Assembly (NCBI RefSeq): GCF_918698155.1
Contig: NZ_CAKKLX010000012.1
Coordinates: forward strand, 1-64,000
DNA length: 64,000 bases
Origin: Roseomonas sp. CECT 9278
GTDB taxonomy: Bacteria > Pseudomonadota > Alphaproteobacteria > Acetobacterales > Acetobacteraceae
Direction: 5' to 3'
How positions within the stretch are numbered: the stretch's first letter is position 1; each line of letters starts with the position of its first letter. Made by a program: the position numbers and the translations under genes. Below are positions 23,712-32,534 of the stretch, one piece after another. Below the pieces are notes generated by a model. It was not told the DNA's origin. It worked only from the letters and a program-made list of their open reading frames with translations, and made no database searches.

Positions 23712-24406
23712 GCGCGGCGCTGCGCACCGAAGGGCTCGGCAAGGCCTTCACGCTGCACCTGCAGGGCGGCGTGCGGATACCGGTGCTGGGTGGTGTCGAT
23801 CTCGCCGTGCATGCGGGCGAATGCGTGGCGCTGTGGGGGCCGTCCGGGGCGGGGAAATCCACGCTGATGCGCTGCCTGTACGGCAACTACGGCGCGGGCG
23901 GGGGGCGCATCCTGCTGCGCCATCGCAATGGCGAACTCGACCTTGCCACCGCCACGCCGCAGCAGGTCATCGAAGCGCGGCGGGAGACGATGGGCTATGT
24001 CTCGCAATTCCTGCGCGTCATCCCGCGCGTGGCCACGCGCGACATCGTGGCCGAACCGCTCATCACGCGCGGCATGGCACGCGAGGACGCCGCCGCGCGC
24101 GCGACCGACTTGCTGCACCGGCTGAACCTGCCCGACCGCCTGCACGGATTGCCGCCCGCCACCTTTTCCGGCGGCGAACAGCAGCGCGTGAACCTCGCGC
24201 GCGGCTTCGCCCCCCACTACCCGGTGCTGCTGCTGGATGAACCCACCGCGAGCCTCGACGCCGCCAACCGCGCAGTCGTCATTGGACTGATCCGCCAGGC
24301 CAAGGCAGAAGGCAGCGCCATCATCGGCATCTTCCACGACACCGAGGTGCGCGAGGCGGTGGCCGACCGCCTGTACGACGTGCTCCCCCAGCAGGACGCC
24401 GCATGA
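23708..24406 (+). CDS. phnL: C-P lyase ABC-type ATPase PhnL
   Basis: 232 residues. Walker A is GPSGAGKST at 44-52, signature FSGGEQQRVNLARGFA, Walker B VLLLDEPTASLD. PhnL works with PhnI, G and H at the first step of the pathway and docks on PhnK. Both starts and stops overlap neighbours by 4 bases (phnK, phnM). Confidence 0.95.
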   Translation: MSAALRTEGLGKAFTLHLQGGVRIPVLGGVDLAVHAGECVALWGPSGAGKSTLMRCLYGNYGAGGGRILLRHRNGELDLATATPQQVIEARRETMGYVSQFLRVIPRVATRDIVAEPLITRGMAREDAAARATDLLHRLNLPDRLHGLPPATFSGGEQQRVNLARGFAPHYPVLLLDEPTASLDAANRAVVIGLIRQAKAEGSAIIGIFHDTEVREAVADRLYDVLPQQDAA

Positions 24407-25545
24407 CCGCCGAGACCATCCTGACCAACGCACGCCTCGTCCTGCCCGACGCGGTGATCCACGGCACACTGATCATCCGCGACGGCCGCATCGCCGAGAT
24501 CGCCGCCGGCCGCAGCCACGCCGCCACCGCGCGCGACCTGGATGGCGACCACCTGATCCCCGGCGTGGTGGATGTGCATACCGACAACCTGGAACGCCAG
24601 GTGCAGCCGCGGCAGAACGCCCGCTGGCCCTCGCGTTCCGCGATGATCGCGCATGACGCGCAATGCGCCGCCGCCGGCGTGACAACCGTGTTCGATGCGC
24701 TGTGCCTGGGCGACCTCGGCTTCGACCAGGGGCGCGGGCAGACCTTCCTCGATGGCGTGGCGGACCTCGACGCGCTGGCCGGCACCGGCGCGCTGCGCGC
24801 CGACCACTACCTGCACCTGCGCTGCGAATTGCCCGCGCCCGACATGATGCCCGCCGTCGATCCCGTGGCCGACCACCCGCTGGTGCGCATGGTCAGCCTG
24901 ATGGATCATTCGCCGGGTGTCGGCCAATACCGCGACCTGGTGCGCTATGTCGCCATGCGCATCCGCCAGACGCAGATGACCCAGGCCGAGGTGCAGGACC
25001 GCATCGCCTTCCTGCTGGACCAGCGCGAGCGCATCCGCAGCCCGCAGCGCGCCTGGCTGCTCGACCGCATCCGCCATCGCGCCCTGCCGCTCGCCTCGCA
25101 TGACGACGACACGCCCGACGATGTGCGCGCCAACCTGGCCGACGGCATCACCATCAGCGAATTCCCGGTCACCATGGACGCCGCGCAGGCGGCGCGCGAC
25201 GCCGGGGTCGAAGTCATCGCCGGCGCGCCCAACATCGTGCGCGGCGGCAGCCATTCCGGCAATGTCGCCGCCGCCGACCTGGTGCGCGCGGGTGCGGCCG
25301 ATGCCTTCGCGTCGGACTATGTGCCGGCCTCGATGGTCGAAGCCGCCTGGCGCACCGTGCAGGACACCGGCATCAGCCTGCCGCGGGCCGTGGCGATGAT
25401 CACCGACCGCCCCGCCCGCATGGCGCATATGCCCGATCGCGGGCGGCTCGAAGCCGGGCTGCGCGCCGACCTGGTGCAGCTGCGCGACGTGCAGGGCATC
25501 CCGGTGGTGCGGCGCGTGTGGCGCGAGGGCACGCGCGTCGCATGA
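24403..25545 (+). CDS. phnM: Alpha-D-ribose 1-methylphosphonate 5-triphosphate diphosphatase PhnM
   Basis: 380-residue metal-dependent amidohydrolase that removes diphosphate from the ribose triphosphate intermediate before C-P cleavage. Family features are LIPGVVDVHTDNLERQVQPRQN, SHDDDTPDDV, ISEFPVTMDAAQAA, GAPNIVRGGSHSGNVAA and FASDYVPASMVEAAW. This is the canonical copy at the expected operon position after phnL; the paralogue at 18039-19181 lies across phnF. It overlaps the DUF1045 gene by 4 bases. Confidence 0.97.
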   Translation: MTAETILTNARLVLPDAVIHGTLIIRDGRIAEIAAGRSHAATARDLDGDHLIPGVVDVHTDNLERQVQPRQNARWPSRSAMIAHDAQCAAAGVTTVFDALCLGDLGFDQGRGQTFLDGVADLDALAGTGALRADHYLHLRCELPAPDMMPAVDPVADHPLVRMVSLMDHSPGVGQYRDLVRYVAMRIRQTQMTQAEVQDRIAFLLDQRERIRSPQRAWLLDRIRHRALPLASHDDDTPDDVRANLADGITISEFPVTMDAAQAARDAGVEVIAGAPNIVRGGSHSGNVAAADLVRAGAADAFASDYVPASMVEAAWRTVQDTGISLPRAVAMITDRPARMAHMPDRGRLEAGLRADLVQLRDVQGIPVVRRVWREGTRVA

Positions 25546-26222
25546 CGCCCCATCGCCTGGCGCTGTACTGGGCGCCCGCGGTCGACGACCCGCTGCATGC
25601 GCGCGGCTCCGCCTGGCTCGGCCGCGATGCCGAAGCGGGCGCCGCGATGGCGCAGCCCGTGGTCGATGGCATCGACCTCGCGCAGGCCACCGACGACCCG
25701 CGTCGCTATGGCCTGCACGCCACGCTGAAGCCGCCCTTTCGCCTGCGCCACGGCTACGCGGCTGCGCGCGAAGCGACCGTGGCCTTGGCCGCGCGCATCG
25801 CCCCCTTCGACCTGCCGCCGCTGGCGGTCCACGACCTCGACGGTTTCCTGGCTTTGCGCGAGACCACGCCCTCCCCGGCCCTGCATGCGCTCGCCGATGC
25901 CTGCGTCATCGCGCTCGACGACCACCGCGTCCCGCCCGACGCCGCCGAGATCGCGCGCCGTCGACCCGAACGCCTGAACACGGCGCAACGCGCACATCTC
26001 GACCGCTGGGGCTACCCCCATGTGTTCGAGGAATGGCGCTTCCACGTGACGATGACGCGGCGGCTCTCACCGGACGAGAAGGCCGTGCTCATGCCGGCCG
26101 TCACCGCCTTCCTGGGCGATGCGCCCGCCCTGCCGCGGCGTATCGGCGCCATCAGCCTGTTCGTCCAGCCCGCGCCGGGCGCGCCCTTCACGATCGCCGA
26201 GCGTCTTCCGCTGCGCGGCTGA
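25542..26222 (+). CDS. DUF1045 phosphonate-operon protein (2H phosphoesterase-like)
   Basis: 226 residues of the DUF1045 family, known from phn operons. It carries the two-histidine 2H-phosphoesterase pattern: HATLKPPF near residues 60-67 and FHVTMTRRLSP near 167-177, each an H-x-T. 2H enzymes open cyclic phosphates, and no phnP (the cyclic ribose phosphate diesterase of the pathway) is present here, so this protein is a good candidate for the PhnP step. That substitution is inference. ATG 25542 overlaps phnM by 4 bases; its last 35 bases overlap phnN on the opposite strand. Confidence 0.85.
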   Translation: MTPHRLALYWAPAVDDPLHARGSAWLGRDAEAGAAMAQPVVDGIDLAQATDDPRRYGLHATLKPPFRLRHGYAAAREATVALAARIAPFDLPPLAVHDLDGFLALRETTPSPALHALADACVIALDDHRVPPDAAEIARRRPERLNTAQRAHLDRWGYPHVFEEWRFHVTMTRRLSPDEKAVLMPAVTAFLGDAPALPRRIGAISLFVQPAPGAPFTIAERLPLRG

Positions 26223-26739
26223 GCACGGCCGCCACCCGCGCCGCGCCGTCCTGCGGCGTCGCGTCGTTCATCACGGTGGTGACATCGAGACCCTCCGGCA
26301 GCACCGCCTCGCGCGCCAGCCGCGCGGCGATGTCGGACGCCGCCTCGCGCCCGCGCGCGGCAAGGCGCGCCGCCAGCACCGCGACCGGCGCGGTGATCAC
26401 CAGCACCCGCAGCCGGTAGCGCGTCGCCGCCTGCGCCAGCACGCCGCGCGACAGGTTCGCCACCACCACGCGCCCGGCCGCCATGTCGTCCTCGATGCCG
26501 CGCGGGATGCCATAGGACAGCCCATGCGCCGCCCACCACAACGCGAAGCCGCCGGCGGCGCGTTCGGCCGCGAATTCCGCCGCGCTCACCGCGCGATGAT
26601 CCTCGCCGCCGGCCTCCGCCGGGCGCGTGATGGCGCGCTGGACAAACACGAAGCGCGCATCGCCCGCCAGCTGTGCCCGCGCGGCGCCCATCAGCGTGTC
26701 CTTGCCCGCCCCGGACGGGCCCACGACAGCCACCAGCAT
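26188..26739 (-). CDS. phnN: Ribose 1,5-bisphosphate phosphokinase PhnN
   Basis: 183 residues; a guanylate-kinase-like P-loop enzyme that turns ribose 1,5-bisphosphate into PRPP, the last step of C-P lyase catabolism. The P-loop VGPSGAGKDTL lies near the N-terminus, with ITRPAEAGGEDHRAVSAAEF (substrate-binding region) and WAAHGLSYGIP. The start at ATG 26739 was chosen because the protein begins directly with beta-1 and the P-loop. It is convergent with the DUF1045 gene and the two coding ends overlap by 35 bases. It is divergent from the GGT-like gene. Confidence 0.93.
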   Translation of the reverse strand: MLVAVVGPSGAGKDTLMGAARAQLAGDARFVFVQRAITRPAEAGGEDHRAVSAAEFAAERAAGGFALWWAAHGLSYGIPRGIEDDMAAGRVVVANLSRGVLAQAATRYRLRVLVITAPVAVLAARLAARGREAASDIAARLAREAVLPEGLDVTTVMNDATPQDGAARVAAVLSRAAEDARRS

Positions 26740-26818
26740 CGCCTTCGCTCCCGCAGGATTGACGCGCCCCGTGTGCTGCGCGACGACATTCCACGCAAGC
26801 CCTGAAGGATGCGCGCCG

Positions 26819-28654
26819 ATGCCCTTCGACCGACTGGCGACGATCGGCTTCCCGGCCAAGGAGCCGCCCAGCATGTTCACCACCCGCCCCGAGATCATCG
26901 GCACCTTCGGCGCCGTCGCCTCGACCCACTGGATCGCCAGCCAGGTCGGCATGTCGGTGCTGGAACGCGGCGGCAATGCCTTCGACGCCGCCGCCGCCGC
27001 CGGCTTCGCGCTGCAGATCGTCGAACCGCACCTGAACGGCCCGGGCGGCGACTGCCCGATCATCCTGCACAGCGCGCGCATCGGCACGCAGCAGGTCATC
27101 TGCGGGCAAGGCCCCGCACCGGCGGGCCTCACGGTCGCGCATATGCGCAGCCTGGGGGCGGAGATCATGCCCGGCACCGGCCTGCTCGCCACCCCCATCC
27201 CCGGCGCCTTCGACGCCTGGATGCTGATGCTGCGCGACCACGGCACCTGGTCGGTGCGCGACGTGCTGTCCTACGCCATCGGCTATGCGCGGCACGGCGC
27301 GCCGATGGTCCCGCGCGTGCGCGCCACCATCGAGAGCGTGCGCCCGCTGTTCGAATCCGAATGGCCGACCTCGGCCGCGCTGTGGCTGCGCGATGGCGGG
27401 CCGGAGCCGAACGGCCTGTATGCCAACCCCGTGCTGGCCGATACCTACGACCGCGTGGTGCGCGAAGCCGAAGCGGTCAGCGGCCGCGAAGCGCAGGTCG
27501 ATGCCGCCCGCAACGCCTGGTATCGCGGCTTCGTCGCCGAGGCGATCGGCAGGTTCGCCGCCACGACCGAGGCGATGGACACCTCCGGCCAGCGCCACCG
27601 CGGCGTCATCACCGCCGACGACCTGGCCCGCTGGTCCGCGACGATCGAGGCGCCGCTGACCTACGACACCCACGGCCACACCATCCTGAAATGCGGCCCC
27701 TGGAGCCAGGGCCCCGCCATGCTGCAGACCATGGCGCTGATGGCGGGCTTCGATGTCGCGGCCATGGACCCGCTCGGCGCCGAATTCATCCACCATGTGC
27801 TGGAATCGATGAAGCTCGCCTTCGCCGACCGCGAGGCCTTCTACGGCGACCCGGCCTTCACCGACGTGCCGATGGCGACGCTGCTGTCGCCCGCCTACAC
27901 CGATGCCCGCCGCGCGCTGATCGGCGCGCAGGCGAACAACGCCTTCCGCCCCGGCAGCCCCGATGGCCGCGAAGCGCGCACCGACTACGCCGCCGCGCTG
28001 CGCCGCGCGCAGGACCTCGCCGCCGCGATGGGCTCGGGCGAACCGACCGTCTCGCGCCTGGGTGCCGCGGGCGGCGACACCTGCCACGTCGATGTGATCG
28101 ACCGCCACGGCAACATGGTCAGCGCCACGCCATCGGCCGGCTGGCTGCAATCCTCGCCGGCCATCCCGGAGCTCGGCTTCTGCCTGGGGTCGCGCTGCCA
28201 GATGTTCTGGCTGGATCAGTCGCTGCCCAACGGCCTGCAGCCGGGCAAGCGGCCGCGCACCACGCTCTCGCCCTCGATGGTGCTGCGCGAGGGCAAGCCC
28301 TGGATGTCCTTCGGCACGCCGGGCGGCGAGCAGCAGGACCAGTGGCAGGCCATCATGCTGCTGCGCATGATGCATCACGGCTTCAACATCCAGCAGGCGA
28401 TCGACCTGCCCGCCTTCCATTCGGAACACTGGATCAGCAGCTTCTGGCCGCGCGGTGCCAAGCCCGGCAAGGCGGTCATCGAGGGCCGCTACGCGCCGGA
28501 GGTCCTGGCCGACCTGATCGCCCGCGGCCATGCCGCCGAGATGGGCGGCGAATGGTCCGAAGGCCGCCTCACCGGCGCGCGGCGCGAGGCCGACGGCACC
28601 ATCCGCGCCGGCGCCAATCCGCGCGGCATGCAGGGCTACGCGGTGGGCCGCTGA
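26819..28654 (+). CDS. Gamma-glutamyltransferase-family Ntn hydrolase (copy 1)
   Basis: 611 residues related to gamma-glutamyltranspeptidase. Such enzymes cleave gamma-glutamyl amides after autocatalytic splitting into two chains. The nucleophile candidate is Thr421 in GGDTCHVDVIDRHGNMVSATPS, with GPGGDCPIIL and the oxyanion-region GTPGGEQQDQWQ downstream. No signal peptide is seen, so it is probably cytoplasmic, unlike classical periplasmic GGT. This resembles the acylase-like, substrate-undefined branch. GAAGGA lies about 9 bases before ATG 26819. The stop overlaps the next ATG (TGATG), starting a three-gene operon with a glycosyltransferase-like gene and an amidohydrolase. Confidence 0.85.
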   Translation: MPFDRLATIGFPAKEPPSMFTTRPEIIGTFGAVASTHWIASQVGMSVLERGGNAFDAAAAAGFALQIVEPHLNGPGGDCPIILHSARIGTQQVICGQGPAPAGLTVAHMRSLGAEIMPGTGLLATPIPGAFDAWMLMLRDHGTWSVRDVLSYAIGYARHGAPMVPRVRATIESVRPLFESEWPTSAALWLRDGGPEPNGLYANPVLADTYDRVVREAEAVSGREAQVDAARNAWYRGFVAEAIGRFAATTEAMDTSGQRHRGVITADDLARWSATIEAPLTYDTHGHTILKCGPWSQGPAMLQTMALMAGFDVAAMDPLGAEFIHHVLESMKLAFADREAFYGDPAFTDVPMATLLSPAYTDARRALIGAQANNAFRPGSPDGREARTDYAAALRRAQDLAAAMGSGEPTVSRLGAAGGDTCHVDVIDRHGNMVSATPSAGWLQSSPAIPELGFCLGSRCQMFWLDQSLPNGLQPGKRPRTTLSPSMVLREGKPWMSFGTPGGEQQDQWQAIMLLRMMHHGFNIQQAIDLPAFHSEHWISSFWPRGAKPGKAVIEGRYAPEVLADLIARGHAAEMGGEWSEGRLTGARREADGTIRAGANPRGMQGYAVGR

Positions 28655-29511
28655 TGCGCGTCCTGCTCGCCATCGTCCATTTCTTCCGGGCCGAGGAACG
28701 CTCGACGCATTCCTCGACCGACGCGCATCGCCGCGACCAGCGCGCCGCCGTGCTGCGCGGCGTGATCGATTCCTGGCGCGGCACCTTCGGCCCCGCCACC
28801 GCCATCAACATCGAGACGAAGCGCTTCGACCGGCTGCGCGGCAGCGTCGATGGGCTCGACATCGCCGTCATCACCAATGGCAGCGACCACCTGCTGGATG
28901 ACGCGCACGCCAAGGCGCGCGGCGTGCGCCACATCAAGGTGCAGGTGGACAACCCGCGCATGCTGGGCTTCGCCGCGCAGAAGGTCTTTGCCGAAGCGCG
29001 CAACAGCTACGACCTGTTCTGCTACTCCGAGGACGACCTGCGCGTCGGCGACCCGGGCTTCATCGACAAGCTCATGGCCTTCCAGGACTGCTTCGGCTGG
29101 AAGCGCGTGCTGGCGCCCAACCGCTTCGAATGGAACGCCGCCGGCCCCACGCTGAAAACCTGGATCGACGGGGATCTGCGGCCCGGCGCCATCGCGCAGT
29201 GGGTGGATGCCCTGCCCGACGAAGCCTTCCTGCACCGGCCGGTTCCGGGCCGCCCGGCGCTGGCCTTCCGCCGCGCCGCCAATCCGCATAGCGGCTTCTA
29301 CGCCCTGACCGCCCAGCAGCTCGCGCATTGGTCGCGCCAGGCGCATTACCTCGACCTCGACAGCAGCTTCATCTCGCCGCTCGAAAGCGCCGCCACGCTC
29401 GGCGTGATGAAGACCTTCCCGATCTACAAGTCCTTCGGCACCGATATGGGCCATTTCGAGGTCGAGCACCTCGACACGCGGTTCTCCTCCATGAAGCTGC
29501 CGGGAGCGTGA
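28654..29511 (+). CDS. Conserved hypothetical, glycosyltransferase-like
   Basis: 285 residues without a certain family. It starts MRVLLAIVHFFRAEERSTHSSTDAHRRD, has VITNGSDHLLDD and NIETKRFDRLRG, and contains a DXD-like acidic motif (CYSEDDLRVGDPGF) where GT-A glycosyltransferases bind metal-nucleotide sugar. Late motifs include NPHSGFYALT and SPLESAATLGVMKTFPIYKS. No signal peptide or membrane segment. It is translationally coupled to the GGT-like gene (1-base overlap) and followed 2 bases later by an amidohydrolase. The GT-A assignment is a suggestion from fold-type motifs only. Confidence 0.65.
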   Translation: MRVLLAIVHFFRAEERSTHSSTDAHRRDQRAAVLRGVIDSWRGTFGPATAINIETKRFDRLRGSVDGLDIAVITNGSDHLLDDAHAKARGVRHIKVQVDNPRMLGFAAQKVFAEARNSYDLFCYSEDDLRVGDPGFIDKLMAFQDCFGWKRVLAPNRFEWNAAGPTLKTWIDGDLRPGAIAQWVDALPDEAFLHRPVPGRPALAFRRAANPHSGFYALTAQQLAHWSRQAHYLDLDSSFISPLESAATLGVMKTFPIYKSFGTDMGHFEVEHLDTRFSSMKLPGA

Positions 29512-29513
29512 GC

Positions 29514-30332
29514 ATGCGGATCATCGACGCGCAGGTGCATATCTGGGGCAGCGGCACGCCCTCGGGCGACCACCGCCAGGTGTCATCCTTCACGGTGGAT
29601 GAACTGCTCGTGGAAATGGACGCGGCCGGCGTCGACGCCGCCGTGCTGCATCCACCGGTCTCCTGGGACCTCGGCGCGAACGCGCTGTGCGAGGCCGCCG
29701 CCGCACGCCACCCGCAGCGCCTGTGCATCCTGGGCCAGGTGCCGCTGGACCAGCCCGCGACCAGCCGCCCGCTGCTCGCCACGTGGCGCGAGCGCCCCGG
29801 CCAATGCGGCCTGCGCTATCCGCTGGTGCGCGCCGACCAGCAATCCTGGCCCTTCGACGGCACCATGGACTGGCTATGGCCCGCGGCCGAGGAGGCCGGC
29901 CTGCCGGTCGCCACGCTGGCCTGGCGCTTCCTGCCCGAGCTCACGCGCATCGCCGAGAGACACCCCAACCTGCGCCTGATCATCGACCATTGCGGCGTGA
30001 AGCGCAGCGGCAAGGGCGCCGAGGCCTTCGCGGATATCGACGCCGCCTGCGCGCTGGCGCGATTGCCGAATGTCGCGCTGAAGGCGACCGGCGCGCCGTG
30101 CCATTCCCTGCTGCCCTACCCCTTCCGCGACATCCATGACGGGCTGCATCGCCTGTACGACGCCTTCGGCCCGGACCGATTCTTCTGGGGCACCGACATC
30201 ACCCGCATGCCGTGTTCCTGGCGCCAGTGCATCACGCTGTTCACCGAGGAACTGCCCTGGCTGCAGGGCCCGCAGCTGGAGCGCGTGATGGGCCAGGGCA
30301 TGGTGGATTGGATCGGCTGGCGCGCGCCCTGA
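29514..30332 (+). CDS. Amidohydrolase 2-family metal-dependent hydrolase
   Basis: 272 residues of the Amidohydro_2 (PF04909) TIM-barrel family, which includes lactonases and decarboxylases. Visible marks are MRIIDAQVHIWG (first metal motif), DEL...MDAAGVDAAVLHPP, GLRYPLV, LRLIIDHCGV (barrel His) and FGPDRFFWGTDITRMPCSW (conserved Asp). The substrate is undetermined. It is the third gene of the GGT-like operon (2-base gap), so it may act on the same compound. It ends 21 bases before the convergent stop of a binding-protein gene. Confidence 0.85.
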   Translation: MRIIDAQVHIWGSGTPSGDHRQVSSFTVDELLVEMDAAGVDAAVLHPPVSWDLGANALCEAAAARHPQRLCILGQVPLDQPATSRPLLATWRERPGQCGLRYPLVRADQQSWPFDGTMDWLWPAAEEAGLPVATLAWRFLPELTRIAERHPNLRLIIDHCGVKRSGKGAEAFADIDAACALARLPNVALKATGAPCHSLLPYPFRDIHDGLHRLYDAFGPDRFFWGTDITRMPCSWRQCITLFTEELPWLQGPQLERVMGQGMVDWIGWRAP

Positions 30333-30353
30333 CGTCGCGCGCCGCCGACCGCG

Positions 30354-31940
30354 TCAGTCGAGCCTGATCTCACGCACCTGCACCTGGTTGTCGGCGCGAT
30401 GTGCCACAGTCACGCCGGTACGATGCGCCCAGGGGATCATCATGTGGTACATCGGGATGTGCCCGAGCTGCGCATTGTGCAGCGCATGCGCCTGGCGGAT
30501 CAGGCCGCGCCGCGCCTCGGGGTCCTGTTCGGAATCGATGCGCGGCAGCAGCGCGTCGAATTCCGCATTGCTCCAGCCCCCGGCATTCCAGGTGGCCGCG
30601 CCGCCGACGCTGCGCGACGCCATGACGGCGCGCAGCGTATAGCTGGCATCGAAGGTCGGCACGCCCCAGGACAGGCCATAGAGCATCGGCTCCTGCCGCC
30701 GGACACGCTGCGAGAAGACCGCATTCGGCTGGATGGTCAGCGTCGCGCGGATGCCGACGCGCGCCAGCATCCCCGCCACCGCCTGGCAGGCCTCGTCATA
30801 GGTGCCGGTCGGGCATTCGAAGGGCACCGAGAAGCCGTTCGGATACCCGGCCTCGGCCAGCAGCGCACGCGCGCGGTCGGGGTTGTAGGGCGTGCGCGTA
30901 TCGGCATCCTGCGACCAGCCATTCACGTATTGCGTCCACATGCTGCCTGTGGGCACGCCCTGCCCGCGCAGCGTGGTCCGCCGCAGCGCATCGAGGTCCA
31001 GCGCATGCGCCATCGCCTGGCGGACCCGCAGGTCGCGAAAGGGGTTGCGCCCGCGCACGTCGCTGCCGGCCAGTTCCTCGAGATCCTGGCGCATGCCGAG
31101 CCACACGGTCCGGTTCTCCTGCCCCTCCAGAACGCGCAGGCGCGGGTTGCGCTGGATGCGCGCGACATCCTGCACCGGCACCACATGCACCATGTCGACC
31201 TCGCCCGAGAGCAGGGCCGCGATGCGCGTCGCGTCCGAGGTCAGCGTGATGTGGTGGTATTCGCTCACGTTGCCGCCCGCGGACCCCGCACCCCACCAGG
31301 CCGGGTTGCGCGCCATGACGGTGCGCTGGTCCACCTCGCGCGACCGGATCACGAAGGGGCCGGTGCCGTTCGCGTTGCGGACGGTGAAGGTCTCCTCCCG
31401 CTGTGCGAAATTCTGCGGGATGGTCGCGCGGTTCGCCTCGGACCAGCCGCGATCCATGATCATGATGCGCGTCATCTTGTCGGGCACGACCGGGTCGGGC
31501 ACGCGCGTGACGATCTCCACCGTCTGCGCGTCGCGCGCCTCGGCCGAGACCACCGTATCGACGAAGATCCCGTAGTTCGAGGTCGGCGCCAGCGCGCGCT
31601 GGATGCTGAACACGACGTCATCGGCCTCGAAGGCCTCGCCGCCGGCGAAGCGCACGCCCGGGCGCAGGTGGAAGCGCCAGCGCGTCGGTTCCACCTGTTC
31701 CCAGCGCAGCGCCAGGCCCGGATGCACCTTCAGGTCGTCGCCGCGCCAGGTCAGGCCTTCATAGACCTGGTGCACCACCAGGAAGGTGAACAGCGCATTG
31801 GTCGCATGCGGGTCGAGCGTGGCGGCATCCACGCTGGTCGCCATGCGGAACACCCGCGGCTGCGGCGCCTGCGCCAGCGCGGCCTGCCCGCCCATCACCG
31901 CGGCGATCGCGCCGCCCAGCATCCAGCGCCACTGCGTCAT
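30354..31940 (-). CDS. Peptide/nickel-type ABC transporter substrate-binding protein (solitary)
   Basis: 528 residues, SBP family 5 (DppA/OppA class), with a Sec signal peptide (MTQWRWMLGGAIAAVMGGQAALAQA). Typical features are FRMATSVDAATLDPHATNAL, PGLALRWEQVEPTRWRFHLRPGVRFAGGEAFEADDVVFSI and FRDLRVRQAMAHALD. No permease or ATPase is adjacent; the nearest are ATPase genes at 39.2-41.3 kb. The ligand cannot be named. ATG 31940 gives a clean signal peptide, so it was preferred over the longer open frame. Confidence 0.9.
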   Translation of the reverse strand: MTQWRWMLGGAIAAVMGGQAALAQAPQPRVFRMATSVDAATLDPHATNALFTFLVVHQVYEGLTWRGDDLKVHPGLALRWEQVEPTRWRFHLRPGVRFAGGEAFEADDVVFSIQRALAPTSNYGIFVDTVVSAEARDAQTVEIVTRVPDPVVPDKMTRIMIMDRGWSEANRATIPQNFAQREETFTVRNANGTGPFVIRSREVDQRTVMARNPAWWGAGSAGGNVSEYHHITLTSDATRIAALLSGEVDMVHVVPVQDVARIQRNPRLRVLEGQENRTVWLGMRQDLEELAGSDVRGRNPFRDLRVRQAMAHALDLDALRRTTLRGQGVPTGSMWTQYVNGWSQDADTRTPYNPDRARALLAEAGYPNGFSVPFECPTGTYDEACQAVAGMLARVGIRATLTIQPNAVFSQRVRRQEPMLYGLSWGVPTFDASYTLRAVMASRSVGGAATWNAGGWSNAEFDALLPRIDSEQDPEARRGLIRQAHALHNAQLGHIPMYHMMIPWAHRTGVTVAHRADNQVQVREIRLD

Positions 31941-32001
31941 GCTCGTGCGTCTCCGTATCGGGGTCCGCGCGACTGTGCCGGCTTCGCCGCCGCGCGGCAA
32001 T

Positions 32002-32493
32002 TCAGAAGGCGCCGATCTCCATGCCCGCCGCCAGCGTCGCACCAAGTTCGGCACAGCGCGCGAGGTCCTGCACGCCGATCACCTTCGGCGCCAGGATCTG
32101 CTCCGGCGTCTGCGCGCGGGTGCAGACGATCAGCGGCTGCGCCACCGCGCGCAGCCGCCAGCCTGTCGCGATGCGCGCCACCTGCCGCGCGGCGTTGGTC
32201 CCGTCCGACCCCGCGCAGACCATCAGCGCATAGGGCCGCCCCTCGATCCGCCCGAGCACGGCGTAGTAGCAGCGATCGAAGAAATCCTTCATCGGCCCGG
32301 CGATCGCGGCGAGCGTCTCCGGTGTCGCGAAGATGCAGCCATCGGCGCCCTGCACATCGTCAGGCCCAGCCGCGCCCGCAGGCAGCAGCCGCACGCGCAC
32401 GCCCTGCCCGGCCGCCGCCTGCGCCGCCGCCTGCGCCATCGCGGCCGTGCCGCCGGTGGTCGAATGGAACACCACCAGCAGCGTCTTCGTCAT
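32002..32493 (-). CDS. Flavodoxin-fold NAD(P)H-dependent oxidoreductase-like protein
   Basis: 163 residues with a flavodoxin/WrbA-like fold. The FMN-phosphate loop is near residues 10-17 (FHSTTGGTAAM), the FMN-contacting region is IFATPETLAAIAGPMKDFFDR, and a third strand is ALMVCAGSDGT. It is probably a small cytoplasmic flavoprotein or quinone-reductase-like enzyme. Its start is divergent from the CMD-like gene, with only 41 bases between. Confidence 0.8.
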   Translation of the reverse strand: MTKTLLVVFHSTTGGTAAMAQAAAQAAAGQGVRVRLLPAGAAGPDDVQGADGCIFATPETLAAIAGPMKDFFDRCYYAVLGRIEGRPYALMVCAGSDGTNAARQVARIATGWRLRAVAQPLIVCTRAQTPEQILAPKVIGVQDLARCAELGATLAAGMEIGAF

Positions 32494-32534
32494 GGCCGCC
32501 CGCCGCGCCTATGCTGCCCGCAGGAGGACCCCGC

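Noticed and set aside
24403-25545. Possible frameshift or pseudogene explaining two phnM genes.
   Set aside because: Both PhnM frames are full length (380 residues) with the family motifs intact, so neither looks decayed.
26012-28531. 839-codon minus-strand open frame opposite the GGT-like gene.
   Set aside because: Antisense shadow; the GGT-like frame has conserved motifs and a start signal.
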